Source: Polytrichum commune (Eukaryota > Streptophyta > Polytrichopsida > Polytrichales > Polytrichaceae). Taken from it: a DNA stretch of 64,000 bases. The notes under the pieces were generated by a model. That model made no database searches, was not told where the DNA came from, and saw nothing but the letters and a program-made list of their open reading frames with translations. The stretch is taken from contig OX485807.1 in NCBI GenBank assembly GCA_950295325.1, positions 1,798,501 through 1,862,500 on the forward strand. The letters are read 5' to 3'. Both the position numbers and the translations under genes were made by a program. This document shows, one piece after another, positions 46,485-58,659 of the stretch (positions are counted from its first letter, which is position 1; the number at the start of each line of letters is the position of its first letter).

Positions 46485-47762
46485 ATGGCCGCCGCTACCG
46501 CATGCGCCTCCACCGCCTTGGCAGGCCAGAGCCTGCTTAGGAAGAGCAACGAGCTCGCCCGCAATGTTACCCTCGGCGAGGCCCGCGTCACCATGCGCAA
46601 ATCTGCCAGCAAGTCTGCCGCCGGCAGCATCTGGTCAGTGCTCTGCATTTGGGTTCCATTACCTTCTTGTCGAGCTCATTTTGTTGTATCCGGCGGTTGA
46701 AATTTTGGTGAAGTCTGGTGGAGTGTGGGAGTTTGCTGTGTATCATCTCGGGTGTGAAGGAGATTTGTGTCCAATTTTCGCTTAGCAAGTCTAGTGACCT
46801 TAATCCAGAACAAAGGTCAGTAAGCAATGCAAGGAATCCTACATTGTAATGTATCCGACACTGGGATGGTGTAGGAGTACACGCGACCCTCGCAGCCATG
46901 GTTCTAGTAAAAACATAAATTGCTGGCCTAGGTGTATGGATTCAATGCATAGAGGGTAACTATAGGTAGGGTGTGGGTTTAAGTCGTTGCGTAGCCTTGT
47001 CGACCCGAGCTCCAGTGTCGCAGAGACACCTGATGTGCAGTTTTCATGCGAAGAGTGATGATAAATACATTGCTCACAAGGAGAGCTAAATCCGGAATGT
47101 CGCTGCGCAGGTACGGCGCAGACAGACCCAAGTGGTTGGGCCCCTTCTCCGGAGAGACCCCCTCGTACTTGAACGGTGAGTTCGCTGGAGACTACGGATG
47201 GGACACCGCTGGACTCTCCTCCGACCCCGAGACCTTCGCCAGGAACAGGGAGCTCGAGGTCATCCACGCTCGCTGGGCCATGCTCGGAGCTTTGGGATGT
47301 TTGACCCCAGAATTGTTGGCCAAGAGCGGCACCAAGTTCGGTGAAGCTGTGTGGTTCAAGGCCGGAGCTCAGATCTTCAGCGATGGAGGTTTGGACTACT
47401 TGGGTAACCCCAGCCTCGTCCACGCTCAGAGCATCTTGGCCATCTGGGCTTGCCAGGTGATCTTGATGGGAGCCGTTGAGGGCTACCGTGTTGCCGGAGG
47501 GCCCTTGGGCGATGTGACGGACCCCATCTACCCCGGAGGCTCATTCGACCCCTTGGGTTTGGCTGACGACCCCGACACATTCGCGGAGTTGAAGGTGAAG
47601 GAGATCAAGAACGGGCGACTGGCGATGTTCTCGATGTTCGGGTTCTTCGTGCAGGCCATCGTGACCGGAAAGGGACCATTGGAGAACTTGAACGACCATT
47701 TGGCTGACCCCGTGGCCAACAACGCCTGGGCATACGCCACCAACTTCGTTCCCGGGAATTAA
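46485..47762 (+). CDS. LHCBM: Major LHCII chlorophyll a/b-binding protein, copy 7
   Basis: Exons 46485-46633 (149 bp) and 47111-47762; the 477-bp intron starts GTCAGT. The product is 266 residues with stop TAA. Exon 1 is the copy 1 type but has [19 protein letters not shown] and lacks one residue before the splice (KSAAGSIW against KSAASGSIW in copy 6). The 3' UTR is essentially that of copy 6; the element is at 47826-47841. It is the last member of the head-to-tail array 5-6-7. Confidence 0.97.
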
Positions 47763-47841
47763 ATCAAATGGTTATGGGTCTTAACAGTCAGTGAGCAGGA
47801 GAAAGATTCTTTCGAGAACTTCTCCAGAGGTTGTGGAGATT

Positions 47842-49731
47842 AGTGAAAGTCAATGAGGCAATCTCGGAGTACTGGTTGAGAGAGAGCCATTATTTGCCAT
47901 GAATCGTCTTTTGTGGCAGCTAGTTGTTGATTGTAAGTAGTGTGACATTTGATTGTGAAACGTGTTTACCCACAAGAAGGTTTTGCAATTACCGACTCCC
48001 GGTCGACTAGTGAAGGTTGTTATTGCAAAGAAGCAACCTAATTGAATGGGCTTTGCAAACAGAACTGTGACCATTCTCAATGCGTCATCTCCAGTTGGCA
48101 ACTTGTGGCTTGTCCCTTTCGTCTAAGTGAGAAGGTGAATGTTTTTTCACTGTTCGAGTATGGAATTATTCACCTATAACTTGCAGTTGTGCTTATGGTC
48201 ACGGCTGCAAATAGAACTGACCATTTTCCAGAACTGTGTAAGTATATTTGACGTCTGGTTGAAAAAATATCACGGTGGGAAGAAACATCCAATGAGAAAT
48301 GGAGAGGGCAAAATCTGAGCGTTTGTGATATTGTTTTGGATATCGAGCAAGGAACTGTTTTCAAAGCATAACAACAGGAAGGACGAAAAGTAGGAAGATG
48401 TTGAGATAAGCGACCTAAAAATTGCTTGTGCATTCCTGTCGTGTGGGCAAATCTCTGACACACAGATACATTAATTTGTTCAAATAGGTTTTCGCTAATT
48501 CATTTCCAGTCCACACTATTTTGGATTTTTGTTATCACAGTAACATTATACGCGAAATTTGTTATACTATGGTTGGCATACGGTTTAATTAACAAAGTTT
48601 CAAGTTTCCATGATCTGATTTAACTCAAAAGTAGTTTGCATGGGTAGAGCGACAACCTATTCACGAAAGCAACATAATTGCACATAACAATGTATGTGAC
48701 AAGCACATGATTTATTTCCTACTTATTGACTATGACCACAAAAAGTTTAGGAGTTCCAGCCGATTTGTATAGAGTACTCTATAATGGACGAAATGCTTGA
48801 CGTCTTCATTCACACTCAAATCATTGAACAAGCGATTGGTCATAAGAATGCTTTGCCCTAGTATTATCTTGCACATGTCGTCAATTCTTGTTGGTTGTCC
48901 AACCAAGACTAAACCTAGGGTTCATAAGACACCAATTTACATCAACAGTCATTTGCAATTGGGCTCCACTTGAAAAGTGAGGTACTAACACTATATGTAA
49001 CCAATTTTGGTTAGTCGCCCATATCAAAGACCACACCTTAGGTCCCTTCCCATATGACCAATAAATAAGGTCTTCTATACATTATAGAAGTGGTTGTGTT
49101 GTTTGACATCCGCGTCCAAGAATACCCATCGCCATAAAGTGTTTTGAATCTTAATCATATTCAAATTAAATCCATTTATAAGCATCTAGTTTATTCACAA
49201 TCCTTGGTTCATTCTTCTAAGTCATTGGCTCATTCTTCTAAAAAGTTAATCATCTAAATATAACATAAAGTAAAAGAATCACATTTTACTTTACAATAAA
49301 AGATGAAAAGGACATGCTCAAAAGAGCTTCGAAGGCCATAGTATAGAAAGTCATGCAGTATATCTAGTTGGGTTTAAGTTAGGATGGGTATAGCTGATCT
49401 ACATTGTATGCATATGTTTATCACACACTTGAGAAAGGTTTATTACGGAACCTCAAGCTTTCCTTGATTGGTGACTTGTCCAAAACATTATATAAAGTCA
49501 AGTGTTGAGTACAGCCTATCCAATTGAGTATGACCGAAAGACTTGACAAAAGGAAGAGGAAGGAAGATGGAGCCTAAAGCCCACTTAAAACAATCTACGT
49601 TAGCCTAGGTTAATCTTAAGAGAAAATGTAAGGTAGCTTAACCTATTTTAAGACAGCTGAGTTAGTCATAATTGCAGAAATATATCTGATAGGTTAGAGT
49701 CTATAATTGCTTGTTGTTCATAGTGCCCAAT
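47842..49731. other. 3' flank of LHCII copy 7 and intergenic DNA
   Basis: Homology to the flanks of copies 5 and 6 continues to about 48.5 kb. Beyond it, AT-rich sequence without a recognisable gene leads to the WD40 gene. A 5' UTR exon of that gene could lie here, since TTCATAG precedes its ATG closely. Confidence 0.5.
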
Positions 49732-50964
49732 ATGATTGGGAAGGCTAGGATTCAACCCAAGGATGAAGAAGACAATGATGGCAACAACAAAGACAACACT
49801 CTGCAAATCAATCAACCAGATGACATTCTGAAAGAAATTGATCTGGATGAAGAAGACCTTCCTGATGCAACTGAAGTGGAAGACAATGATGACTTAGCAA
49901 TGGAAGAATGTGATGCAACAATTAATGTTCAGGTTGATGATTCTATCCATAGTTTTCAAGGTCATCTTGGACCTGTTTACGCTGTGGCTTGTAGTCCTAC
50001 AACTTCAATGTCGGTGGCAACAGCAGGGGAGGACGAGCTTGTGTATCTATGGCGCATTGGCGATGGAGAGTATTACCACAAGCTTCAAGGACATACGGAC
50101 TCAGTGACGTCGTTGGAGTTTAGTGCAGATGGTAGGCTCCTAGCATCAGGAGGATTAGATGGTGTTGTGAATGTTTGGGAAAGTTCTTCCGGAGATTTGA
50201 AGTGCAAGTTGGAAGGACCTTCGGGAACGGTGGAATGGTTACAATGGCATCCCAAAGGCAACCTTGTGTTGGCAGGGTCGGATGATTGCTCATCATGGCT
50301 TTGGAATGCAGAGAGAGGCTCCTGCATGCAAGTGTTTTCTGGTCACAGTGGAGGAGTGACTTGCGGGAGTTTCACCCCAGATGGGAAGATGATTTGCACA
50401 GGGTCAGAGGATGGAAGCTTGCGAGTTTGGAATCCCAAATCGGGTGAGAGTGTTCATGTTGTCAAGAGAGGCCACCAATTTCATAGTGAGGTTTTGACAT
50501 GTATGAGCGTCTCCCATGATTCTCGTATAGCCATCACTGGCTCCATGGATACCAAAGCTTGCCTTGTGAACCTACAAAGTGGAGACCCAATCACCTCGCT
50601 TGCCGGACACTCAGACTCAATACAATGCGTCCGTTTATTGTCTGAGTTGAACCCTAGTTTGGCTATAACGGGTGCACTTGATGGACAACTTATCATTTGG
50701 GATTTGCAAACTGCGGTGATCCGCAATACTTGTGAGCACGAGGATGCGGTGCTTCAACTTCTATGGTCTCCCACATCGCAACTCATTTGCTCTGGCTCTT
50801 CAGACGGAAAGGTGCGCATATGGGATCCTCGGACAGGAAATTGCGAGCACGTATTCCAGGGTCATTCGGACCAAATCCAAAGTTTGGCTTTATCCAACGA
50901 TGGAAATTTTATTCTCTCTGGATCTGATGATCATAGTGCTCGGGTATTTGCAATGTCAAACTAA
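49732..50964 (+). CDS. AAMP: AAMP-like WD40-repeat protein, intronless
   Basis: A single open frame of 410 residues from the ATG at 49732 (start MIGKARIQPKDEED). Residues ~1-75 are acidic with the family signature DEEDLPDA. Eight WD40 blades follow, starting DDSIHSFQGHLGPVYAVACS and ending DGNFILSGSDDHSARVFAMSN; GH and WD dipeptides are visible in most blades (GLDGVVNVWES, GSEDGSLRVWNP, GSSDGKVRIWDP). The architecture and length match angio-associated migratory cell protein homologues (plant members ~400 residues; a related fungal/animal scaffold role in ribosome assembly has been proposed). The lack of introns is notable beside the intron-rich neighbours and may indicate a retrocopy. An upstream non-coding exon is possible. 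Confidence 0.92.
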   Translation: MIGKARIQPKDEEDNDGNNKDNTLQINQPDDILKEIDLDEEDLPDATEVEDNDDLAMEECDATINVQVDDSIHSFQGHLGPVYAVACSPTTSMSVATAGEDELVYLWRIGDGEYYHKLQGHTDSVTSLEFSADGRLLASGGLDGVVNVWESSSGDLKCKLEGPSGTVEWLQWHPKGNLVLAGSDDCSSWLWNAERGSCMQVFSGHSGGVTCGSFTPDGKMICTGSEDGSLRVWNPKSGESVHVVKRGHQFHSEVLTCMSVSHDSRIAITGSMDTKACLVNLQSGDPITSLAGHSDSIQCVRLLSELNPSLAITGALDGQLIIWDLQTAVIRNTCEHEDAVLQLLWSPTSQLICSGSSDGKVRIWDPRTGNCEHVFQGHSDQIQSLALSNDGNFILSGSDDHSARVFAMSN

Positions 50965-52048
50965 AATTACTTTGACTAATTTTCATATCCATCAAAGTTT
51001 ATGAGATTTCTGTACTTTATGTTAAAAAAGCCTTAGGGAAGCCGATTTTGAGCTACAAGTTACGTTGTAATTTGAAGGCAGTTATCTTTTTATATGAAGA
51101 TTATACACAGTGCTTTTCTTCCCCTTATGTTGAGAAGTACCTTGCATTATATGCATCATTTGTGTGATAAGCCACATGGCAGTTGGTGTTTTCTAAAGGT
51201 ACTAGGGTCAAGCAATGTTAGAGCTGAAAGATTTTGCAGGAGACTATAAGCCCCAGCAGCTGGATTTTAATGAGGATGACTAAGGTAGAGGGTGCTTATA
51301 CCACACTTTAAACAATTTAGCCTATTTTGGGAGTCCATTTGGGATAGCTTGGGAGTGTCTTGCTCATGAAGGAAATTTAAGGCACAGATCAGTTCAATAT
51401 ATATATTCGGTTGCTTATGCAAATTGATTGTAGTCAGATTCATCCTCAGTGTTCACGTCACTATTTGAGGCATTTATTTCAAGTAATGTCACTCCTTGTT
51501 CACAAATCTGGGTGTATAAAATGAAATGTAAGTAGACTGGAGGTGAAGGATTTAAGAGAGAATAATGAACAGGATCCCAGTAAGGTGGCTCTGGATATTT
51601 CACAAAATCCACCTGAGTCCTGAATACACATTGTTCTATGAAGTCAAATTTCTTCAAACTTGTCAATTTTCTTGATGTCAACACTTCTCTGAGCATTCTC
51701 CACATTCTCAACAATGAAGTGACCTAACTCAATAACAAACTCCAAGTAAGCTAATTCAATTGGAAGGGAAAGCTCCAGTGGTTAACGATAGGTTGAAAGA
51801 ATAAAGAATATCTAAAGCTGAAACATGTCATGCATAATCTCATCAATACCTACATATGTGTAAAGTCAGGTTATATCCATTAGCAGAACCTTCTTGCAGA
51901 AACACATATCACATTCGCTGTAGAACCTGTCAAATTTTCAGAATGAACAAGCAAATTATAGCAAGATGGCAACTTTTAGCTCCTTGGACAGTGCAAAATA
52001 AAAGGCCTCTACAAATTCCAGCCAAAACCTTAATACACTGCAATTGCT
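50965..52048. other. Intergenic between WD40 gene and succinyl-CoA ligase gene
   Basis: 3' UTR of the WD40 gene, then AT-rich sequence. No gene seen except the LHCII-like scrap that begins at 52049. Confidence 0.5.
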
Positions 52049-52120
52049 CTAGTTCCCAGAAAACAAAAGTGGGTGGCTAATGCCCAAATTTTATCACAGC
52101 TTGCATCCTTGAGCAGATTG
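52049..52120 (-). pseudogene. Relic of an LHCB gene 3' end
   Basis: The plus strand at 52047-52086 matches the 3' end of LHCII exon 2 (minus) at roughly four of five positions, beginning CTCTAGTTCCC and including GGGTGGC and ATGCCCA. On the minus strand one frame gives IWALATHFCFLG against [11 protein letters not shown], then a frameshift before the TAG. No earlier exon 2 sequence is recognisable upstream. It may be an eighth, decayed copy reduced to its last codons, or a chance match. Confidence 0.4.
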
Positions 52121-52516
52121 ATCACTCAAGTGTGGTCGTAGCACCACAGAACACTGTTCTCATGTGACCTGTATTTGATCAAATGCGATACCAAATGATA
52201 ACCTCTTTGACTGGACACACAAGTCACCTTGGTTATTTGTAGGCCACTTCAACATCTGAAATACAGGCAGTCTGCAAACAATCAAACTTAACCTGCACCT
52301 AGAATCCACAGCAGAGTATTCAAGTGGACAGTCCTTATATGGACAATCATCAGAGGCCCATGATTCGATGAGCACCGTAATGTCGTGAGCTCAGCAAACA
52401 ACCACCAAGGTGCCTCCTTCTTGCTGTCCACTGGTCTTCCAACCACCTGGAATGATGTCTCTTGGACTCTTTCCTTCTAACATTACGCCGTATCCACAGC
52501 TGCTTTGGCATATCAT

Positions 52517-55500
52517 CTACCTATTCAGAGCTTTCACTGCCTTCTTGGCTGCATCATCAAGGTCTTCAGCTGTGATGATGGTCATTCCACTTTCCTGACC
52601 GATACCACCCAAACACATTACCCACATCTGTTAGCACTTCCTGTAATATTCTGTTAAAAAAAAAAGTGAGGATATCGATGCTAAATTCATGTCTTTATTT
52701 TGACCAACTTTGCATCAAGTTAAACACCATCAGAGCCTAGTAAAATGGAGCCAGTTATGTGTACCTTCAGGATAGTCTTGCCAATGTCGACATTAGTGCC
52801 CTCCAATCGCACCACAAGTGGGACTTCCAACTTCACCTGCCAATGGTCACAGATTCAATATTAGAGCCTCGTGCACCAATTTGGCATCACATTCCTGGTC
52901 CAAATTCATTTACAACTTATGTTCCAAGACTAACTGTTGGACCAGCCAGTGATATCTAGAGGAAATCTGGGATTGTGGCACCTGTTTAGCAGCATTTACA
53001 ATGCCAGCTGCAATGACATCGCACTTCATGATCCCACCAAAAATATTCACCAAAATTGCTTTAACTCTCTCGTCAGCAGTCAAAATTTTGAAAGCTTCCA
53101 CCACCTGCAGACACAGACCGTGGTTTGATCATTCCACTTGTGCTCTAACAGATATTACCTGAAATCGGATGTCAATTCAGCTCACAAGAGTTGCCCATCA
53201 GTTCAAATACCTGGACCTATACTTCTTAGAGATGTGTGCCATTCCTGCTAAAGTCCAAAGGAAAAGCATCAACATCCCCAATTCCCTACTAGACCTTATC
53301 AGATATTCTTACACTTTATCTATCTAAAACAGAGTGTGATACATTTCAGTACTGAAGTGCAGTGACAAACGACCAAAGATTACAACCACTAAGACTCTAG
53401 GAAAACTTGCATAAGTAAGCCACTTGTGACATCAGAAAATACCTGTTGCTCAGATGCATTGCCGCCCACATCCAAAAAGTTCGCAGGTGTCCCACCACTA
53501 AGCTTGATGATGTCCATGGTGGCCATGGCTAGCCCTGCTCCATTTACCATGCATCCAATCTCACCATCTAGACCAATATAATTCAAATCCACCTTAGCAG
53601 CTGCCACCTGGATCATACATCCCACTCGTCAAAAGTCAAAAGTAAAAGTGAAAACAACATCTGAAAATTAAATATCCTGAACCCTGCTCATCCTGAAAAA
53701 CCAAGCAGCATACACATAAGCTTGGAACTCCCAAAACAACCTGGAGCATGATGGCTTGTGCTCTAAATCAAATGTTTTATGTAGTAAAGAATCCAAAGCA
53801 TTCATATAATAGCAATCATCCTTTTACTGCGGTCCATACAGACATACCTCACGAGGATCCTCTTGAGTTGTGTCCCGCATTGCAAAGATCTCCTTTTGGC
53901 GAAATGCAGCGTTGTCATCAAAGTTGAGTTTGGCATCAGCAGCCACTATCTGCCCATCCGAAGTTTCTGCCAAGGGATTGATCTGCCACCAGAGAAAATG
54001 GACTTGTTGTTAAAATGAAGGTGCTCATACCCACACTCCTCACTCACAGATCATTGCAGACATTCGAATCTTAAGAACATCATTCATAACAGGTGAAACT
54101 GGGAACACATCCATTGCACATCGGGCAGTCCAAAAATCTGACTGGATATTACAATGGAATTTTGATAATTCAGGTCAAGTATTTTGACACTGCAGTACAT
54201 TCAGACATAGCCATACAGCAATATGAAATACATCTAAAATATGCCCTAGAGACGCAGACTTCAAAATCCTATACATGGTGGTAAAGGCTGTTAACTTTAA
54301 TAAAATACTTCTTCAAAACAGCATTTGGGTGAGTAGAAGTACTTCAACAAGAGTGCAGTCCGTCTCAGTGAATAATTTGTACAGTTTCTTCACTTGCTCC
54401 ATGCCATCCTTCAAAGCTGCCTTCTTTGGTGCTAGGCCCTTCACAACCTTCTCTGCCTCTGCATCAGTGATTCCCTTGTTGATGTTTACTGGCACCTGTA
54501 AACATGGGGCTCATATTGTCATCTCCAGAACCCATGTAACTATGTGGCAGATGGGTAACAAATGGCCAAGATGATCATGAAGAGCCAAGAAGCCTACATC
54601 TATCCATGCAAAAGCATAAGACCTTGACATACTTCAAGAGAAAGACAATAACCTTGATAATCTGGTCAGGATACTTCTCAGCAAGATCCTCTATACTGGT
54701 GCCTCCTTTCGCACAAGCAATAATAACCTGTTGGTTCATCATACACCATCCGCTGCCACCAGATTCAGTTCACAGCTCCACTGCTATACATGCTCAATCT
54801 GTCCAAGTAATACCTACCTACCTACCACCTATCATCCTCCCTAGAAGAGATTGCAATCCAGATTTATAAAACATGTAAAACATTGCCCATTCCTGTGAAA
54901 AAGGATGAGGCACTTACAGGACCAGCACTAGCTCGATCCAAAGCGATGGCAAAATACATCTCATTGATAAGAGCCAGTTTTTGACACAAAAAAACCTGCA
55001 CTCAACACAGTTTTGATAAGCTATGTCAAAAGTTTGCCTTGCTTTTATGTGAATGTTTCCTAAAACAACAAAATCTGCTCCAGATCCTGTAATGATCTTC
55101 TTCTCACTTCCAATCTAACCTCATCATTTCTCTCCAAGTCTTGTTGTGCCCACAGCAAGGATAAGTTGACTACCAAATTGAGATTCTACATGCTGCTAGA
55201 TGCACATTCAAAACTCCCACTACAAATAACTTCCAAAACAGAAACAAGCTCCATAACAATACCTTGTTGACTGGCTTTCCCTCTGCTCCAGTCTGCTTAG
55301 TCACCAATATCTGTCCCAGCATTTTCCCTGCAAGGATAACTCACAAGGATGCTTTGTCATCACCATGCTTGCTCTCACGAGTTTTTGAAACTTCTTGATT
55401 TGCATCCCCAAGAGAAAATTTCGACAATCCAGCACCCCAAGAGTAGCAAACTGATTTACATTATCACTGTCATGATCCAACCTGCTCCTAAATCGCCATG

Positions 55501-57167
55501 CAAGCTTTACCTAAACCTCCAAGAACCATTTAAAAAGTTCTGAAATTCCATGCCAGCTCATGATTTTAAGATCATCTCGCATAAGAGGGTCGATAACAAC
55601 ATCCACAAGCATAAAGCATGGAGTTCATGAATCTTTGACTTTCAGTGTCTTAGAGTGTCCACACTTAGCAATGTAGATGCTGCAACCACATACCTGCGAT
55701 TTCCTCCACCTTATCTCTCTTGACAATATGAACACCTCCTTTAAGACCATTCTTGAAAGTGCCCAACCCTCGCCCACCAGCCAACACTTGACTTTTCACC
55801 ACCAACTGCAAATTGTAATTGTACCATCTCCCCCTAGTTAGATCTCATGTGCAAAAGTTAGTGCAGTCAAAACCATCCTTCCAAGAGACATGTGCTTAGC
55901 AAGCTTGCACCTGCTCAAGTTGCAAATTACCATCCCTAAAACAGGTCAATGACATGAGAAGGCTGAAAACCTGCTCTCACCTCCTCGTCCTTTGGGAACT
56001 GCTCCTTCAGAACCTTGGCTATCTCGGACTTTGAAGATACCACGACCCCCTTGGGCACATTCACCCCAAACTTGCTCATCAACGCTGCGCCCTGAACGCT
56101 CGAAACAAGAAGAAACCCTAATCAGCATCCCATACCATTTCTACAAATTACTTTGAAATATATCCCAGGCCTTCACAGCCCCAATTGAATAATTTCGTCT
56201 TTACTAAATTGATTTTCCACAATGGCAACCTAATGGCATGCAGGACACCACTCTCTGCAAATTTACCAACACAAGAAGTCTGCATTCAGGATAATCTCTG
56301 CAATCACGAACACACATTGCCAAGAAGAACCATATAGAAGCGATCGCCCGAACAATGAGGCAAGTCGTGATGCCAACGACCAAACGCCTTGTCAACTAGA
56401 TTTCCCTCTTACCATTTTCCATCATGGGCTACCAGATGTGACACCACGACATAGGAGGTTTAGTTACACACCAAGGTAGAGGTTTGAAGGATCGTTTTTC
56501 CTTGGAGACATGTAAACCACCATTCTCCGCAAATTCACAACAGAAGTCCACATCCAGGTCCGGAAATTGCCAGAAAGACCTCATATACACGCGACCGTGG
56601 CTACCAGATGTGACACACCGACATACAAGGTCTAGGTACGCACCAAGGAGAAGGTTTGAAGGATCGAATTTCCTTCGAGATCACATAAAACTGTACCAGC
56701 TCCTCGCAAAAATGAGAAAGAACTCAAGGGGAAAAAAGGATTGGAGAGTTTCGATGAACGGCAACCTAAATGACATGCAGAATGCCATTCTCCGCAAATT
56801 CACAACACAAGAAGTCCACATCCAGAACCACAAATCGCCAGAAAGATCCCATATGCGCGCGATCGCCGCAAGAATGCGCCTCTCTCTCTAACTATCTCTC
56901 TCTCTCTCTCTCAAACCCTCTTATTGCTCCCAAACCCTAATTTGCCAAACGGCGCAAGGAAGTCCCGACACAAGTGAAGACGAGCAAGTGGATGAGCACC
57001 TGGTACTCATGGATGTTCAGGAAACGCTTCTGCTGTTGCTGCCACGGCGTCCTGCTTCGGTCCTGAAGCTCTGATGCCTGCGATCCAGCGGGCAAGTACG
57101 ACGACACGGAAGAGCGCGCTGCAGCGGCCGCACGGGCCGCCACCCGCGTCGCAGCTCCTCGCACCAT
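52517..57167 (-). CDS. SUCLA2: Succinyl-CoA ligase (ADP-forming) beta subunit, mitochondrial, twelve exons
   Basis: Exons in transcript order: 57167-57000, 56091-55981, 55805-55694, 55327-55263, 54995-54918, 54727-54653, 54495-54343, 53982-53848, 53607-53443, 53104-52982, 52836-52765, 52594-52517. All introns are GT-AG and phases agree, giving 444 residues and a TAG stop. With the alpha subunit it converts succinyl-CoA to succinate with ATP formation in the TCA cycle. Residues 1-~48 are an Arg/Ala-rich mitochondrial presequence. The ATP-grasp part starts [13 protein letters not shown], followed by [17 protein letters not shown] (nucleotide loop, ~94-110), CTLVEINPLAET (metal-binding Glu/Asn, ~251-261), the ligase part with [12 protein letters not shown] (~316-327) and [10 protein letters not shown] (~374-383). 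Intron 1 (908 bp) carries imperfect repeats and a (CT)n run. Confidence 0.97.
56204..56912. repeat. Imperfect repeats and (CT)n run in intron 1 of the succinyl-CoA ligase gene
   Basis: CTCYGCAAATT.AC.ACA..AGAAGTC occurs at ~56253, ~56525 and ~56789. A second unit, CTACCAGATGTGACA followed by GGTTTGAAGGATCG, occurs at 56429 and 56601. The copies diverge by up to ~20%. A (CT)n tract lies at ~56880-56912. Confidence 0.7.
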
Positions 57168-58110
57168 CGCTACTGCCGCAGAAGAGAAGCAGATTGTGAC
57201 GCAGCGATGTAGCTCCTCTCAAAATCGAAGCTTGCCTTTCTCTCTCTCTGTCTTGATCTCTGTGTCTGTAATTGTTGTGCCTCCGGGCTCTCCCCTCCAA
57301 TGCTCTTGTTTCCGACCTCCCATACTTGGTAGGTTGGTTGTTCGTTCCGTGGCTGGTCGGTAGGTAGATAGGTGGGTGGGTAGGTAGGTATGAAAGACTA
57401 ATCTCAATGAATTGAAATAAAGTTGATTTTAAAGCCCAAGAGGCCAAAAGGCTCATGGGACTAAATTACATCAAGATGGTGTCCAAACCGGCTAATTCTT
57501 CATAGTGGCGGTTTGTGGTAGCCTCCGTGAGATAGAGGCTAAGGGTCACTTCACACACAAGAATGAGAGCCCGTGACCATTACACTTCAAGCACTCTCAT
57601 TGGTGGAAATGGTGGAGTCAGTTCAAGTTCGCTTCACATTATGCTTGAGAGACCAATGGAGTATGTGACTGCAAGATGGATGTAAAGTCTACATGGATGC
57701 CTACATGACATCGAATGGATCATATTTCATCGTCACTTGGAATAGTTTCAAAAACCACCTCTTGGAGGTAGGCCTAACACAAAACCGGGAGACCGTGGCA
57801 CTCCAAACGCTCACAACCATAGATTTATTCTAATTTATCATGTGTGAGGACCCGCATGGATAGAAATTCATTGAAATAGCATTTGGTTGAGGGCCCAATC
57901 ACATATGACTTCACACTACACTTGAGGGTCCATGACCACACAACATGATTTTGGAGGTGTCTTGGAACAGCCTTTGGACACTTTCTTTTGACACAATTTC
58001 ATGGCCACTGCTCTTGGCTCATGTGTGAAGTGGCCCTAATATCAACTTGATGGTCCAATTGAAAGAAAGACTTGAGACCCCCTAATACTACATGCTCAAA
58101 TAATGAGTGA
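57168..58110. repeat. 5' region of the ligase gene, GGTA-type microsatellite and dispersed repeat copy B
   Basis: 57230-57250 has a TCTC run on the promoter side. GGTAGGTAGATAGGTGGGTG-type repeats lie at 57355-57390. From ~57410 to 58110 the sequence shares phrases with 41500-41880 (GTGGTAGCCTCCGTGAGA near 57510; GGTCCAATTGAAAGAAAGAC near 58050), interrupted by extra sequence. Confidence 0.5.
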
Positions 58111-58659
58111 TTCAAATAGTGAATGACCAGTGGTTGGAACCAATGTTGTAAGGTAGGGAGATGAGTCTTAAATGGTTAGTTCTTCTCATTTGCCGTGAAA
58201 TACAACTTCGATTAGCAAACTCTTCTTAAATGTTGGTTGATCCGGGAGTATGGAAATCCAATTCAATTGCGGCGAAATTTGGAGTCCGTCCTAAGTTGAT
58301 ATGAATATTAAAGGTGATAGTGATGGAGCCATGACTCAATCACATAAAGTATGTGGGTGTTATTTGGATCATTTTTTCTTGTTCTGTATTTTTTTATTGA
58401 TCAAATTTACATCTTCAAACTTTTGTTGTATTGGCAGATCTACTATGAAGCGTCAACAAAAATCAAATTGAACCTCCCCTAATTTTGTCACGGTTATCAT
58501 AAGTTTATGATCGTTGATTCCTATGAATACATAAGTCCTCCCAATGATGTTCACTTTTGGGTGTGGAGTAGTTAATCGATTTTGAAGATGTAGTCTAATC
58601 TCTCTTAGACTTTAATCTTTATTGTGTTTGTTCTTTGATCCTCACCTAACCTCACGTGA

